Source of the DNA: Flavobacteriaceae bacterium | GTDB lineage: Bacteria; Bacteroidota; Bacteroidia; Flavobacteriales; Flavobacteriaceae | DNA: 64,000 nt | Direction: 5' to 3' | Assembly: GCA_016649715.1 (NCBI GenBank) | Contig: JAENXC010000015.1 | Span: forward strand, 1 to 64,000 | Shown: positions 24,825 to 33,968 of the stretch, one piece after another | Numbering within the stretch: position 1 is the first letter of the stretch | How the letters are laid out: the number at the start of each line of letters is the position of its first letter | Position numbers and translations under genes: made by a program | The notes under the pieces: generated by a model | Database searches by the model: none | The model's input: the letters and a program-made list of their open reading frames with translations, nothing else | Told to the model about the DNA's origin: nothing

Positions 24825-26087
24825 TTAAGCCAATGCTTGAATATCCTTCCCTGTTGGCAATTCAAAAATCTCCAAATCGAAATAGGGGATGGCGGCCAGC
24901 AAATGGTCAAAAATATCCGCTTGAATATGTTCGTAATTCACCCAGCGTTTGTCTTTGCTGAAACAAAATATTTCAATCGGGATTCCTTTATCTGTAGGAG
25001 CTAAATGGCGCACCATTAAAAACAAATCTTTATTGATGGCAGAGTTTTCATTTAAAAAAGCATCGGTATAATAGCGGAAAACGCCGAGGTTTGTTTGGTT
25101 TCGGCCGTTTATCAATAATTCTTTGTCAATTTCGTTTTTCTTGTTGAATTTGTCCACGTCTTTTTGGCGATGTTCCAAATATGGTTTAATCAGTTGAATT
25201 TTCTTTAACCTTTCAACATCTTCCGCAGAGAGAAAACGGATGGAAGATTGTTTAATAAAAATGGAACGTTTTATTCTTCTGCCGTCGCTTTCCTGCATTC
25301 CGCGCCAGTTTTGGAAGGAATCGGCAATCAGGCTGTAAGTGGGAATGGTTGTAAAAGTATTGTCCCAATTCTGCACGCGAACCGTGGCGAGGTTTATTTC
25401 GGTAACGTAACCATCTGCGCCAAATTTGCTAAAGGTAATCCAGTCGCCAATGCGCACTATATCGTTCACCGAAACCTGAATGCTCGCCACAAAACCGAGA
25501 ATGGTATCTTTAAAAATCAATAGGGTTACGGCAGATGCCGCGCCAAGTGTGGTAAGGCTTACCACGGAAAAACCCGTGAGAAGTTGGATAATCCAAAAAA
25601 TACCAATTCCCCACGCAAAAATCATCATTACCTGTACGTAGCTTTCCATCGGTTTGTCCTTAAACCGTTCACTTTCCTCAAGGAAATTACGGGTGCTTCG
25701 CAAAATACTCCTGAAAATATACACAAAGAGTATTACCGAAAAAACCTTTATAGCCACCAACAATAAGTTTGTAAGCAATGGCGATTCAATAAAAATGATT
25801 GGAATTAAATTCCACAAAACGACTAAAGGCAAAATGTGTGCAACAAACCGTGGGAAGTTGCTTTTCGCCAAATAATCATCAAAAGTGTTTGTAGTTTTGT
25901 CGCTGAAGGCTTTGAAGGCTTCAACAATAAATTTTCTGAAAACAACGTCAAAGATGAAAACACTTGCAAAGACTATAATACAGTTTACAACAATGTTAAG
26001 AAAAATGGCCCATTGCAAGGTCATTCCCTCGTTAACAAGGTATTCCTGAAGCAGACAACTGTATTGCTGGAGTGTTTCTTTGTTCAT
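24825..26087 (-). CDS. MscS-family mechanosensitive channel, YbdG-like
   Basis: 420 residues. Four or five N-terminal membrane helices, then the pore-lining TM3 and beta domain: LTTLGAASAVTLLIFKDTILGFVASIQVSVNDIVRIGDWI (spread over about 175-215), followed by DGYVTEINLATVRVQNWDNTFTTIPTYSLI. The length and the insertion after the beta domain resemble E. coli YbdG rather than the short MscS. It opens under membrane tension. Its ATG abuts the stop of the DUF3817 gene. Confidence 0.9.
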   Translation of the reverse strand: MNKETLQQYSCLLQEYLVNEGMTLQWAIFLNIVVNCIIVFASVFIFDVVFRKFIVEAFKAFSDKTTNTFDDYLAKSNFPRFVAHILPLVVLWNLIPIIFIESPLLTNLLLVAIKVFSVILFVYIFRSILRSTRNFLEESERFKDKPMESYVQVMMIFAWGIGIFWIIQLLTGFSVVSLTTLGAASAVTLLIFKDTILGFVASIQVSVNDIVRIGDWITFSKFGADGYVTEINLATVRVQNWDNTFTTIPTYSLIADSFQNWRGMQESDGRRIKRSIFIKQSSIRFLSAEDVERLKKIQLIKPYLEHRQKDVDKFNKKNEIDKELLINGRNQTNLGVFRYYTDAFLNENSAINKDLFLMVRHLAPTDKGIPIEIFCFSKDKRWVNYEHIQADIFDHLLAAIPYFDLEIFELPTGKDIQALA

Positions 26088-26357
26088 TTATAGATATTTT
26101 CGTTCCACATAAAAAGGACCGAAGGGGAGCACCGAACACATAACGACGATGAATAAATCGGCAACGGACCACTGCAGTTTTTTGAACAGGTAGATTGCGC
26201 CACCCACATAGAGCACGAACAAAACGCCGTGCGCCATTCCCACCATCTGTGGCATATGCCAAATATATTTTAACGGCATAGCAATTCCCAAAAGGACGAG
26301 AAATGAAATAGCCTCCAATGTGCTTATCAATCTGAATGATTTTACTGAAAGTTCCAT
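26088..26357 (-). CDS. DUF3817 family small membrane protein
   Basis: 89 residues from the ATG at 26355-26357; the longer frame from 26405 adds a polar leader without support. Three membrane helices. The signature FRLISTLEAISFLVLLGIAMPLKYI and GMAHGVLFVLYV is typical of DUF3817, with PFGPFYVERKYL at the end. It abuts the MscS gene and is probably its operon partner. Confidence 0.85.
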   Translation of the reverse strand: MELSVKSFRLISTLEAISFLVLLGIAMPLKYIWHMPQMVGMAHGVLFVLYVGGAIYLFKKLQWSVADLFIVVMCSVLPFGPFYVERKYL

Positions 26358-26492
26358 AGTTTTTATATTCTTTTTTACCTGCTGGCAGAATTCGCAAAGA
26401 TACATGTTGTAGACTGCCCCACTAAACTTTAAGATTTATTTATACGAAGAATTCTTTTGCGAAGAATCACTATCTTTAAAAGAAAAAAGTTT

Positions 26493-27416
26493 ATGATTTC
26501 ATTAATGCAGTCGCCATCCGAGACTATTCAAAATTCCCTTGAAACCTATTACGAAGGATTTCTAAAAATGCTTCCTCGGGTTGCCTTGGCCATTTTGGTA
26601 ATAATTTTGGGCATTTTACTGGCCCAGTTGCTCACCAATTTTTACAAACGCCGTTTCCAACAAAAATCTGAAGACCCTTTGATGTCTAAATTTTTGGCGA
26701 AGGCAATAAAAATAATTTTGATTTTAATAGCCATAATGATCGCCCTACGTGTGGCAGGTCTGGACGGAATTGCAACTGGACTCTTAACCGCCGTTGGCGG
26801 GGGTGCCATCATTTTGGGTTTCGCATTTCAGGATATAGGGAAGAATTTTTTGGCGGGAATCATCCTTGCTTTCAATAGACCTTTCAATATAAACGACACG
26901 ATTAAAATTGACAATATCTTCGGAAAGGTGAAGGAGTTGAGTTTTCGTTATTCGCACATAAAAACTTTTGACGGCCGCGATATTTACATTCCCAATAGTG
27001 ATGTACTCACCAAACCCGTTGAAAACTATACCGCAGATGGGTTTTATAGGGTAGATTTTACCGTGGGAATTGGTTATGAGGATGATATTGAGGCTGCCAA
27101 AAAAGTAATTCAAGATATTTTAGATGCAAACAAAGAAATAATCCGTGACGCCGACCACGAAAATTTTGTGATTGAAGATGAGCTTGCTGCCAGTACAGTG
27201 AATTTAAAAGTCTTTTTTTGGGTAGATACAGTTGATTATCGCAGGGCTTCGCGAGTTTTAAGAGGTTTGATCATCAAACAAGTAAAAGAAGCTTTGGCCG
27301 CAAAAGATTTCAATCTTCCATCTGATGTGGTTGAGCTGAAACTTTATAAAAACACTCCCGAAATTCCTTTCAAATTCAGCGGAAATGCCGAAAAAGAACT
27401 TCCAAAGAAGGAATAG
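26493..27416 (+). CDS. MscS-family small-conductance mechanosensitive channel
   Basis: 307 residues from the ATG at 26493; the ORF also has an ATG 36 bases upstream but a TATCTTTA promoter-like box lies between the two. Seen: about three N-terminal helices, GLLTAVGGGAIILGFAFQDIGKNFLAGI in TM3 and DTIKIDNIFGKVKELSFRYSHIKTFDGRDIYIPNSDVL in the beta domain. It resembles E. coli MscS in length. It is the second of three MscS paralogues in this 6-kb stretch. Confidence 0.9.
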   Translation: MISLMQSPSETIQNSLETYYEGFLKMLPRVALAILVIILGILLAQLLTNFYKRRFQQKSEDPLMSKFLAKAIKIILILIAIMIALRVAGLDGIATGLLTAVGGGAIILGFAFQDIGKNFLAGIILAFNRPFNINDTIKIDNIFGKVKELSFRYSHIKTFDGRDIYIPNSDVLTKPVENYTADGFYRVDFTVGIGYEDDIEAAKKVIQDILDANKEIIRDADHENFVIEDELAASTVNLKVFFWVDTVDYRRASRVLRGLIIKQVKEALAAKDFNLPSDVVELKLYKNTPEIPFKFSGNAEKELPKKE

Positions 27417-27423
27417 GTAATTT

Positions 27424-28059
27424 TCAATCACACGGCAGTGGAACATTCAGAGTTTTGTAGCTCCAGTTTTTTCGGAAGCTGAAATGCCACCATTCCGTGC
27501 GGATGGTATTGAAACCAAATTTCCGCATTCCTTCAAAAAGCAGTTTTCGATGGGCGAGTATTTCTTTTGAAAAATTGTAATAATCAATATGCGCTTCCCT
27601 TCCGAAGTAATCGTAATCGCTGCCCATTTCTATATAACAACCGTCCAAGGTTTCCAAAGTAATATCTACCGCTGCGCCTTTGTTGTGAATTGAGCCATTG
27701 CCATAAGGATTGCCAACATAGGTTGGTCGAGGGATTTTTGCCCACATCTTTTTTTGAACGTCTAAAGGTCTATAACAATCATAGACTTTTATGCGGTATC
27801 CTTTTTCGCAGAAATATTGGTTGGCCTGTAAAAGTGCTTCTGCAACTTCGGGTCGCAATAGGCAAACGGGACAGTCATAAAGTGTTTCGCCTATAAAATT
27901 GTATGGAGTGGCATAACGTATTTGATAGCTGAATTCCGTTGAAAGTTCATTGAGATTTACTAGAGGGTCCTGCGGTTTTTCCTGCCTGCCGGCAGTCACG
28001 GCTTCGGAAGAAAAGCTGAAGAACAGCAATGTGATAAAGAGTATTTGCAAAAACTTCAT
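27424..28059 (-). CDS. M15 D-Ala-D-Ala dipeptidase (VanX/DdpX-like), exported
   Basis: 211 residues. Signal peptide of about 20 residues (MKFLQILFITLLFFSFSSEA). Zinc site: SIHNKGAAVD (SxHxxGxAxD) and EWWHF, with YDCYRP upstream providing the catalytic Arg. It hydrolyses D-alanyl-D-alanine dipeptides from peptidoglycan turnover. The codons just after the signal peptide lie in a CCTGCCTGCCGGCAG palindromic repeat (27986-28000). A TAAATTTG -7 match only 5 bases before the ATG would give an almost leaderless message. Confidence 0.9.
   Translation of the reverse strand: MKFLQILFITLLFFSFSSEAVTAGRQEKPQDPLVNLNELSTEFSYQIRYATPYNFIGETLYDCPVCLLRPEVAEALLQANQYFCEKGYRIKVYDCYRPLDVQKKMWAKIPRPTYVGNPYGNGSIHNKGAAVDITLETLDGCYIEMGSDYDYFGREAHIDYYNFSKEILAHRKLLFEGMRKFGFNTIRTEWWHFSFRKNWSYKTLNVPLPCD
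27986..28000. repeat. Dispersed palindromic repeat CCTGCCTGCCGGCAG within a coding region
   Basis: The same palindrome appears in reverse order (CCTGCCGGCAGGCAGG) at about 1299-1314 in an intergenic spacer. Here it encodes part of the linker after the M15 signal peptide (VTAGRQEK). Confidence 0.5.
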
Positions 28060-28129
28060 TCTTCAAATTTAAGCAGAATTTAATAACATTCGCTTTGGCT
28101 ATTTGTAACTTTGGGAAAAACGAAAAACT

Positions 28130-28855
28130 ATGAATAATTTAGGAAACAAATCCGCACTGGTTACTGGCGGTACTAAAGGAATAGGATACGGAATAGCCGA
28201 AGCATTACTGAAAGAAGGCATTAACGTGGCCATAACCGGAAGAACAAAAGCAACGGCTGAAGAAGTCGCCAAACAACTAAACTCCCAAGGGAATGATAGG
28301 GCACAGGCCATTGGTTTGGAAGCCGATGTGCGCAGTTATGAAAGCCAAGAAAAAGCGGTTAGCGAAGCCGTTGATAAGTTTGGTTCATTAGATATTGTTA
28401 TTGCAAATGCGGGGCTTGGCCACTTTGGCTCCGTTGAAGATATAAGTATTGAGCAATGGAAGGAAACCATAGATACAAACCTTTCGGGACCATTCTATTC
28501 GTTGAAAGCGAGCGTTGACCAATTGAAGAAAAACAAGGGCTATTTTATAACTATATCCAGCTTGGCGGGCACTAATTTCTTTAAGGGAGGAAGTGCTTAC
28601 AACGCCAGTAAATTTGGCTTGACTGGTTTCACCCAGGCCGCAATGCTCGATTTGCGCGATCACGGAATAAAAATAAGTACAATTATGCCAGGTTCGGTTT
28701 CCACGCATTTTGCAGGGCACGAGCCTAATGAAAAGGATGCGTGGAAAATTCAGAAAGAAGACATTGGAAAATTGGTTGTTGATTTATTGAAAATGAACCC
28801 GCGCACACTGCCAAGCAAAATTGAGGTGCGACCAACAATGCCTCCTTCTAAATAA
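28130..28855 (+). CDS. Short-chain dehydrogenase/reductase
   Basis: 241 residues. Classical SDR: TGGTKGIGYGIAEAL (about 11-25) nucleotide loop, NAGLG (about 91-95), the catalytic Ser in ISSLAGT, and Y-x-x-x-K as YNASK followed by FGLTGF. It is close to 3-oxoacyl-ACP reductases, but the substrate is unknown. TAACTTTG at 28106-28113 is a good -7 element. It stands alone. Confidence 0.9.
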   Translation: MNNLGNKSALVTGGTKGIGYGIAEALLKEGINVAITGRTKATAEEVAKQLNSQGNDRAQAIGLEADVRSYESQEKAVSEAVDKFGSLDIVIANAGLGHFGSVEDISIEQWKETIDTNLSGPFYSLKASVDQLKKNKGYFITISSLAGTNFFKGGSAYNASKFGLTGFTQAAMLDLRDHGIKISTIMPGSVSTHFAGHEPNEKDAWKIQKEDIGKLVVDLLKMNPRTLPSKIEVRPTMPPSK

Positions 28856-28917
28856 GGTATTGGGCATTAGGAATATGAATATTTGAGATTCTTATTCTTT
28901 TATGATGATGAGAAAAA

Positions 28918-28951
28918 AAAAGGCGGTTCATCTTTAAGATGAACCGCCTTT
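28918..28951. terminator. Bidirectional terminator
   Basis: AAAGGCGGTTCATCT pairs with AGATGAACCGCCTTT, 4-base loop, A run on one side and T's on the other, between the convergent SDR and OmpA-lipoprotein genes. Confidence 0.85.
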
Positions 28952-28973
28952 ACCATAGTTATTTACTTTCTTT

Positions 28974-29816
28974 TTAGTTGGCAGAAAGCAAGGCCAAGAA
29001 TTTATCAAGGTTTGGCAAGATTACAATGCGCGTTCTTCTATTGGTTGCGCGGCCTTCCTTGGAATCGTTTTCTGTTAGTGGATGAAAACTGCTTCGTCCA
29101 GCTGCTATCAACTTTTCAGGAGCTACACCGTACTTATCTTGCAATGTGCGGATAACGGCACTGGAACGTTCAACGCTCAATTCCCAATTGTCTTTAACAT
29201 AGGCACCTGGCTTTACGGTCTGGCTATCTGTGTGGCCTTCAACCATTACCTCCAGTGCAGGTTCGCTGTTTATTACCTTGGCAAGACGCTCTAAAAGCGG
29301 ATTTGCTTTTGGGTTAACACGAGCACTTCCAGAATTGAACAATAATTTGTCAGAAATGGTAATCATTACTACCGTTTCATCAATATCAATCTTGATGTCA
29401 TCTTCTTCGCCTTCGCCAACTAAACTGTTGTCTAGGTTTTTCTTAAGATTGTGGGAAACGATCAGATTCATTGAATCTTTAAGAGTTCTTGCCTGTGCCA
29501 ATTCTTGGGGATCTACATTGGCGAGGGCTTTCCTCATATTCTCTTTGTCATTTTCTGAAACCACGACGCCTTCAATCTCTTGCAAGCGGTTATTGTTGCT
29601 ATCAGTCAACGATTGGATCTTTGAATTGTAGCTAGCAACGCGCTCTTCAATCTTGGCGTATTTGGCTTCAATTTCTTCTTTTTCAAACTGGGTTTTAGTT
29701 AATGTAGAGCGGGTATCGTTGTATTGATTTTCCAGTTCTACATACTTCTTTTTCGATACGCAGGAGGTCGCAATCAATGCGCCCGCAAGCATGGTTAGTG
29801 CAATAACTTTTTTCAT
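28974..29816 (-). CDS. OmpA-family outer membrane lipoprotein
   Basis: 280 residues. Lipoprotein signal MKKVIALTMLAGALIATSC (Cys 19). Residues about 20-120 are a coiled coil and the C-terminal 130 residues are an OmpA/MotB peptidoglycan-binding domain: LLFNSGSARVNPKANPLL, VMVEGHTDSQTV and GRATNRRTRIVI. It tethers the outer membrane to peptidoglycan. TATATTTG at 29845-29852 (minus) is a good -7 box about 30 bases upstream of the ATG. Confidence 0.93.
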   Translation of the reverse strand: MKKVIALTMLAGALIATSCVSKKKYVELENQYNDTRSTLTKTQFEKEEIEAKYAKIEERVASYNSKIQSLTDSNNNRLQEIEGVVVSENDKENMRKALANVDPQELAQARTLKDSMNLIVSHNLKKNLDNSLVGEGEEDDIKIDIDETVVMITISDKLLFNSGSARVNPKANPLLERLAKVINSEPALEVMVEGHTDSQTVKPGAYVKDNWELSVERSSAVIRTLQDKYGVAPEKLIAAGRSSFHPLTENDSKEGRATNRRTRIVILPNLDKFLALLSAN

Positions 29817-29844
29817 AATACTAAGTTTTTAAAGGTTTGTTAAG

Positions 29845-29852
29845 CAAATATA
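29845..29852 (-). promoter_or_regulatory. -7 promoter element of the OmpA lipoprotein gene
   Basis: TATATTTG on the minus strand matches TAnnTTTG. Confidence 0.55.
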
Positions 29853-29909
29853 ACTGCCATACACACCAAAAAATTAGTTAATGGATGCTATTGTTTTGTT
29901 AAATGAAGT

Positions 29910-30050
29910 TTAACTGAACCAATCAAACACATAGCCCAACAGTACATAAAGTATTATGAAAACAACGATGGTGCCAATGCAGCCGCACTTGCCGCCGCCA
30001 ATTTTCTTGGCGCCCCAGCCGGCGAGTAAAATTCTGAGTAATTTTTTCAT
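29910..30050 (-). CDS. 46-residue membrane protein, conserved in flavobacteria
   Basis: Below the usual ORF cut-off but convincing. From the ATG at 30048-30050: MKKLLRILLAGWGAKKIGGG, then KCGCIGTIVVFIILYVLLGY and a short tail. A basic amphipathic N-terminus, a glycine/cysteine turn and one membrane helix (about 25-42). I recall close relatives of this short protein in flavobacterial genomes, function unknown. It lies between an MscS gene and the OmpA lipoprotein gene, same strand. Confidence 0.75.
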   Translation of the reverse strand: MKKLLRILLAGWGAKKIGGGKCGCIGTIVVFIILYVLLGYVFDWFS

Positions 30051-30074
30051 GGCTTAATGTTTAAGGTTGATTAT

Positions 30075-31034
30075 TTAATTGTCACTTTCTTTTTTGTTAT
30101 CGCCAGAACTTTTATCGATAGAAGGTTTTACCCACTCTTTGGAAGATTCTTCGCGTGGCTCCATTCGCAGTTTGTTCTTTCCAAAATCCAAGGTTCGGAT
30201 TGGGAAAGGAATGTTGATGCCAGCCTCGTCAAAGTTTTTCTTGATGAGTTTTATGGCCTTATGCTGGGCTTCCAACTTTGGTTTTGGCTTTTGGCTTTGG
30301 ATCCAAAATCGTGTTATGAAGTTGATGGAGCTGTCCCCGAATTCAGTAAAAAAGAACTCTATTCCTTCATCTTGATTTTGCTCAAAATTTTCAGAAATTA
30401 TTTTTAGAACCAGATCCTCCACTTTTTGAAGATCGCTTTCATAGCCTACACCACAACTTACGGAAATCCTGGAGCGCTCCGTCCAGGAATAATTGGTGAA
30501 GGGGTTTTCCACAAATATTTTATTCGGAATGATTACGTAATCATTATCGGGTTGGCGAATCGTAACATTTCTTAAATCTATCTCTTCCACGTAACCACTT
30601 TTTCCCTGTGCGTCAATAAAATCCCCGATGCGCACTTTTGGTTGAAAGGAGAGCATAAAGCCCGAAACGGTATTGCTCAAAGTACCTTGCAAAGCAAACC
30701 CAATGGCCAGTCCCATTACACCCGCACCAGCCAATACCGAGGTAAGCACTTTGTCTAGTTGCATAACTCCAAGGGCAACAAAAAAGCCTATAAGTATAAC
30801 AATGGTATAAATTAATTTTGACATTACCTGTTTGATGGACTCATCGCTTATTTTCCTAAAAAGGACTTTATGGGAAAGCTTTTTCAAACCTTTTGCTAGA
30901 AAGTAAAAGACAACCATAACGAGTATGGCAACTGCCAGGTTTGGCAATTTTAGAATTATGGCGTCCAGCCAGCCGTCAAGCTTGTCCCATAAACTTGTAA
31001 TTGAGTCTTCCACCGAAAATTTTTCTGTTGTCAT
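30075..31034 (-). CDS. MscS-family mechanosensitive channel
   Basis: 319 residues. Three N-terminal helices, then TSVLAGAGVMGLAIGFALQGTLSNTVSGFML (TM3 region, about 95-125) and PKVRIGDFIDAQGKSGYVEEIDLRNVTIRQPDNDYVIIPN. The pattern matches MscS. It ends with a long polar C-terminal tail (about 285-319). Third MscS paralogue in the window. It is 10 bases after the SLC13 permease gene, so probably co-transcribed. Confidence 0.92.
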   Translation of the reverse strand: MTTEKFSVEDSITSLWDKLDGWLDAIILKLPNLAVAILVMVVFYFLAKGLKKLSHKVLFRKISDESIKQVMSKLIYTIVILIGFFVALGVMQLDKVLTSVLAGAGVMGLAIGFALQGTLSNTVSGFMLSFQPKVRIGDFIDAQGKSGYVEEIDLRNVTIRQPDNDYVIIPNKIFVENPFTNYSWTERSRISVSCGVGYESDLQKVEDLVLKIISENFEQNQDEGIEFFFTEFGDSSINFITRFWIQSQKPKPKLEAQHKAIKLIKKNFDEAGINIPFPIRTLDFGKNKLRMEPREESSKEWVKPSIDKSSGDNKKESDN

Positions 31035-31044
31035 ATAAAGGAGT

Positions 31045-32871
31045 TTATAATAAAGTTGAAAGCATAAATGTACCTAAAACCCATAAAATAATGGAAAGTA
31101 CACCCCCGATAAAAAAGAAATGTTTGAACTTGTAAAAGCCCATTCCGTAAATCAAAGTGTTGGTTTGATAGCCCATCGGTGTGAAAAAACTAAAATTGGC
31201 GCCAAACAAAACAGATAGAATAAAGGGTTTCATAGAAAGGTCCAACCCAACTGCAACTGCTATGGCAATGGGTGTCATTATAATTGCGGTTGCATTGTTG
31301 CTCACCACGCTGCTCATTAACATCGTTATCAAGAAGATAAGCCCAATAACTATTAGGTTTGATTGCCCGCTTAAAATGTTTAATAAATGGTCCGAAATCC
31401 ACTTGTCTGCACCGGTATTGTTCATTGCAACGCCCAGCGGAATCATTCCTGCAAGTAGAAAAATTACCTGCCAGTTTATGCGATGGTACACATCATTCAA
31501 ATCTAAACATCGGGTTAACAACAATAGACAGACACCAGTTATTGCACTTATTAAAATGGATAAAATTCCGCTTGCAGCCAATCCAATGACAAGCAGCAGT
31601 ATTGCGAAGGAGATGGTTCTCTTTGTGATGTTTACTGATGGCTTGGTTTTGTGTTCCCTTAAAATTGCCACATTCTCCATTTCGTAAAGTTGGTTAATTT
31701 CGTTTTTGGGAATTTCCACCAACAACCTGTCCCCAGGCTTTAAGGTTATTTGTTCTATGTTTTTCCGAACCAAGCGCTCTTCGGTGTTCCTGATGTTTCT
31801 TCGTTTTTTTATCGCGATGGGCAAAGCATTGTGAAAGGTTTGTTTTCTGAGTTGTTTCAATGTTTTTCCAATCAGGATGGAACCGGGTAAAATCAATAGT
31901 TCCACAAACCCCAGTTCGTCCTGTTTCTTTACGCTTTCACCTTCTTCCTCGTTTTCTGTTTCCAGTCTCTTTTTGTCTTTTTCCTGTGTTTTATGAATGC
32001 TCAAGTCTTTGGCATCGTTCAGTTTTGCAAGGGTTTCAATATCGCACATCAAAACCAATTTGTCGTTTGCCTTTAATGTAATATAACGGCCTGGGGCGTT
32101 GGTTATCTGTTTGTTCCGTGTAAGTTTTAATATTGAAATTTCAGGATTGGTATAAAGAAAAGTGTCTTCAATGTTTTTGTCAATCAATTGAGAATTTTTG
32201 CTGATTGTTACTGTTGTAATGTAATTTTCCAAATTGTATGCCTCTTGCAGGTTTTCTTTGGAATCATTCGGAAGCCATCTTGAAGTAATCGTTACTACAA
32301 TTATGCCTACAATTAAGAAGATTACCCCGAAGGAAGAAAATTCAAAAAAACTGAATCGTTCCGCTCCCAAATCTTTTGCAACTGAGTTAACAATAAGGTT
32401 GGTTGAAGTTCCCATCAACGTGCAACTTCCCCCTAATATACCAGCAAAAGAGATGGGCAAAAGCAGTTTGGATTGCGGCAGGTTGAAGCGTTTGGCTAAT
32501 TCTGCAATAATTTTTATAAATACAATCACAACCGCCGTAGTATTTATGAATGCTGAAATACCGCCCGTTATAAACATAAAAATAGGTAGCAAGAGAAATA
32601 GCGGAAGAATATGAAGGTTTTTTAGAAAACGAGTCAATGATGCTATTACACCGTTGTCTTCGAGCGCCAGCGCAATAATCATCAAAGAGAGTACTGTGAT
32701 AGTTGCGGTATTTGAAAATCCGGAAATTGCTTCTTCTGGTTTCACCAAACCAGTCAAGGCTAGGGAAGCAATAATTAACATCGCTATTTTATCTACGGAA
32801 AAGACTTCAAAAGCAAAGAGGATAATGGTAATGAACAGAATAGAAAAAACGAGAATTATTTCTGTGGTCAT
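31045..32871 (-). CDS. SLC13/DASS-type anion permease with two TrkA-C domains
   Basis: 608 residues. About twelve membrane helices in two halves, with TNLIVNSVAKDLG in the first repeat and SNNATAIIMTPIAIAVAVGL in the second, and the central hydrophilic part (about 215-400) holding two TrkA-C-like regulatory domains (GRYITLKANDKLVLMCD and ITLKPGDRLLVEIP). Such SLC13/CitT-like proteins move sulfate, phosphate or dicarboxylates with sodium; the substrate is not readable here. Confidence 0.88.
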   Translation of the reverse strand: MTTEIILVFSILFITIILFAFEVFSVDKIAMLIIASLALTGLVKPEEAISGFSNTATITVLSLMIIALALEDNGVIASLTRFLKNLHILPLFLLLPIFMFITGGISAFINTTAVVIVFIKIIAELAKRFNLPQSKLLLPISFAGILGGSCTLMGTSTNLIVNSVAKDLGAERFSFFEFSSFGVIFLIVGIIVVTITSRWLPNDSKENLQEAYNLENYITTVTISKNSQLIDKNIEDTFLYTNPEISILKLTRNKQITNAPGRYITLKANDKLVLMCDIETLAKLNDAKDLSIHKTQEKDKKRLETENEEEGESVKKQDELGFVELLILPGSILIGKTLKQLRKQTFHNALPIAIKKRRNIRNTEERLVRKNIEQITLKPGDRLLVEIPKNEINQLYEMENVAILREHKTKPSVNITKRTISFAILLLVIGLAASGILSILISAITGVCLLLLTRCLDLNDVYHRINWQVIFLLAGMIPLGVAMNNTGADKWISDHLLNILSGQSNLIVIGLIFLITMLMSSVVSNNATAIIMTPIAIAVAVGLDLSMKPFILSVLFGANFSFFTPMGYQTNTLIYGMGFYKFKHFFFIGGVLSIILWVLGTFMLSTLL

Positions 32872-32973
32872 TTGGATGGATGGTTGATCTTATAAAGATA
32901 ACCGCAGAAATAAAACCCGTTCCTAAGAATTTCATAAAATATTGGCGGCGCCAATATTTTTAACATTTTGTGT

Positions 32974-33840
32974 TTAGCCTAAATACTTCTTCAATATGTG
33001 GCTTTTTGAAGTTTGGCGCAAACGGCGGATTGCCTTTTCACGGATTTGGCGCACACGCTCGCGGCTCAAATCAAAAGTATCGCCTATTTCTTGCAGCGTC
33101 ATTGGCGGTTGGCCACAAAGACCAAAATTTAGTTTCACGACGTCTGCTTCGCGGGGCGCCAAAGTATCCAGCGCACGGTTTATTTCAATACGAAGTGATT
33201 CGTGCATCAAATTTTTGTCTGGGTTTGGGCTTTCACCTGAACTCAAAACATCATATAGGTTGTTGTCGTTTTCACCTTCTTGGAATGGCGCGTCCATGGA
33301 AAGACTTCGCGTTGAATTTTTAAGTGAACTTTTCACTTTGGCCTCACTAAAATCCAGTTCTTGGGCTATTTCAGAAGCCGTGGGAATACGCTGAAATTTT
33401 TGTTCCAAATGAATGGAAGCTTTTTTTATTTTATTGATGTCGCCAATTTTGTTCAACGGCAAACGCACTACGCGCGATTGTTCCGCAATGGCTTGCAGAA
33501 TGGCTTGTCTTATCCACCAAACTGCGTAGGAAATAAATTTAAAACCTCTTGTTTCGTCAAATCGTTTAGCGGCTTTTACCAAACCTACGTTTCCTTCATT
33601 AATAAGATCGGGAAGACTGAGGCCTTGGTTTTGATATTGTTTTGCCACGGAAATCACAAATCGCAAATTTGCCCTGCTCAGTTTGTTTAAAGCTTCCTGA
33701 TCTCCTTCACGAATACGCTGTGCCAACTCTACTTCTTCTTCGGCCGTTATCAAATCTATCTTGCTAACATCCTGTAAATAACTGTTTAAAGATTTGGTTT
33801 CCCGGTTGGTTACCTGCTTCGTGATTTTAAGTTGTCTCAT
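32974..33840 (-). CDS. rpoD: Primary RNA polymerase sigma factor (Bacteroidota RpoD)
   Basis: 288 residues from [14 protein letters not shown], the conserved start in this phylum; the 14 codons upstream are rejected. Seen: region 1.2 [15 protein letters not shown], region 2 [27 protein letters not shown] and [13 protein letters not shown], and region 4 at the end with [27 protein letters not shown]. Shorter than the E. coli protein because it lacks region 1.1 and the non-conserved insert, as usual here. This is the sigma that reads the TTTG/TAnnTTTG promoters seen across the window. Confidence 0.97.
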   Translation of the reverse strand: MRQLKITKQVTNRETKSLNSYLQDVSKIDLITAEEEVELAQRIREGDQEALNKLSRANLRFVISVAKQYQNQGLSLPDLINEGNVGLVKAAKRFDETRGFKFISYAVWWIRQAILQAIAEQSRVVRLPLNKIGDINKIKKASIHLEQKFQRIPTASEIAQELDFSEAKVKSSLKNSTRSLSMDAPFQEGENDNNLYDVLSSGESPNPDKNLMHESLRIEINRALDTLAPREADVVKLNFGLCGQPPMTLQEIGDTFDLSRERVRQIREKAIRRLRQTSKSHILKKYLG

Positions 33841-33968
33841 ATATTTTTTATGTTTTTTAAATAACACGGCATAGTAAGACATTTTAAGGGATTTTCCAAA
33901 TAGTTAACACAACTTGTTAAAATTTGATAGCTAAATAATTTTTTACTTACTTTAAGGGAAAAAATAAG

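Noticed and set aside
33841-33882. 14-codon N-terminal extension of RpoD
   Set aside because: The protein start [14 protein letters not shown] is conserved in Bacteroidota sigma factors; the extra part is AT-rich leader.
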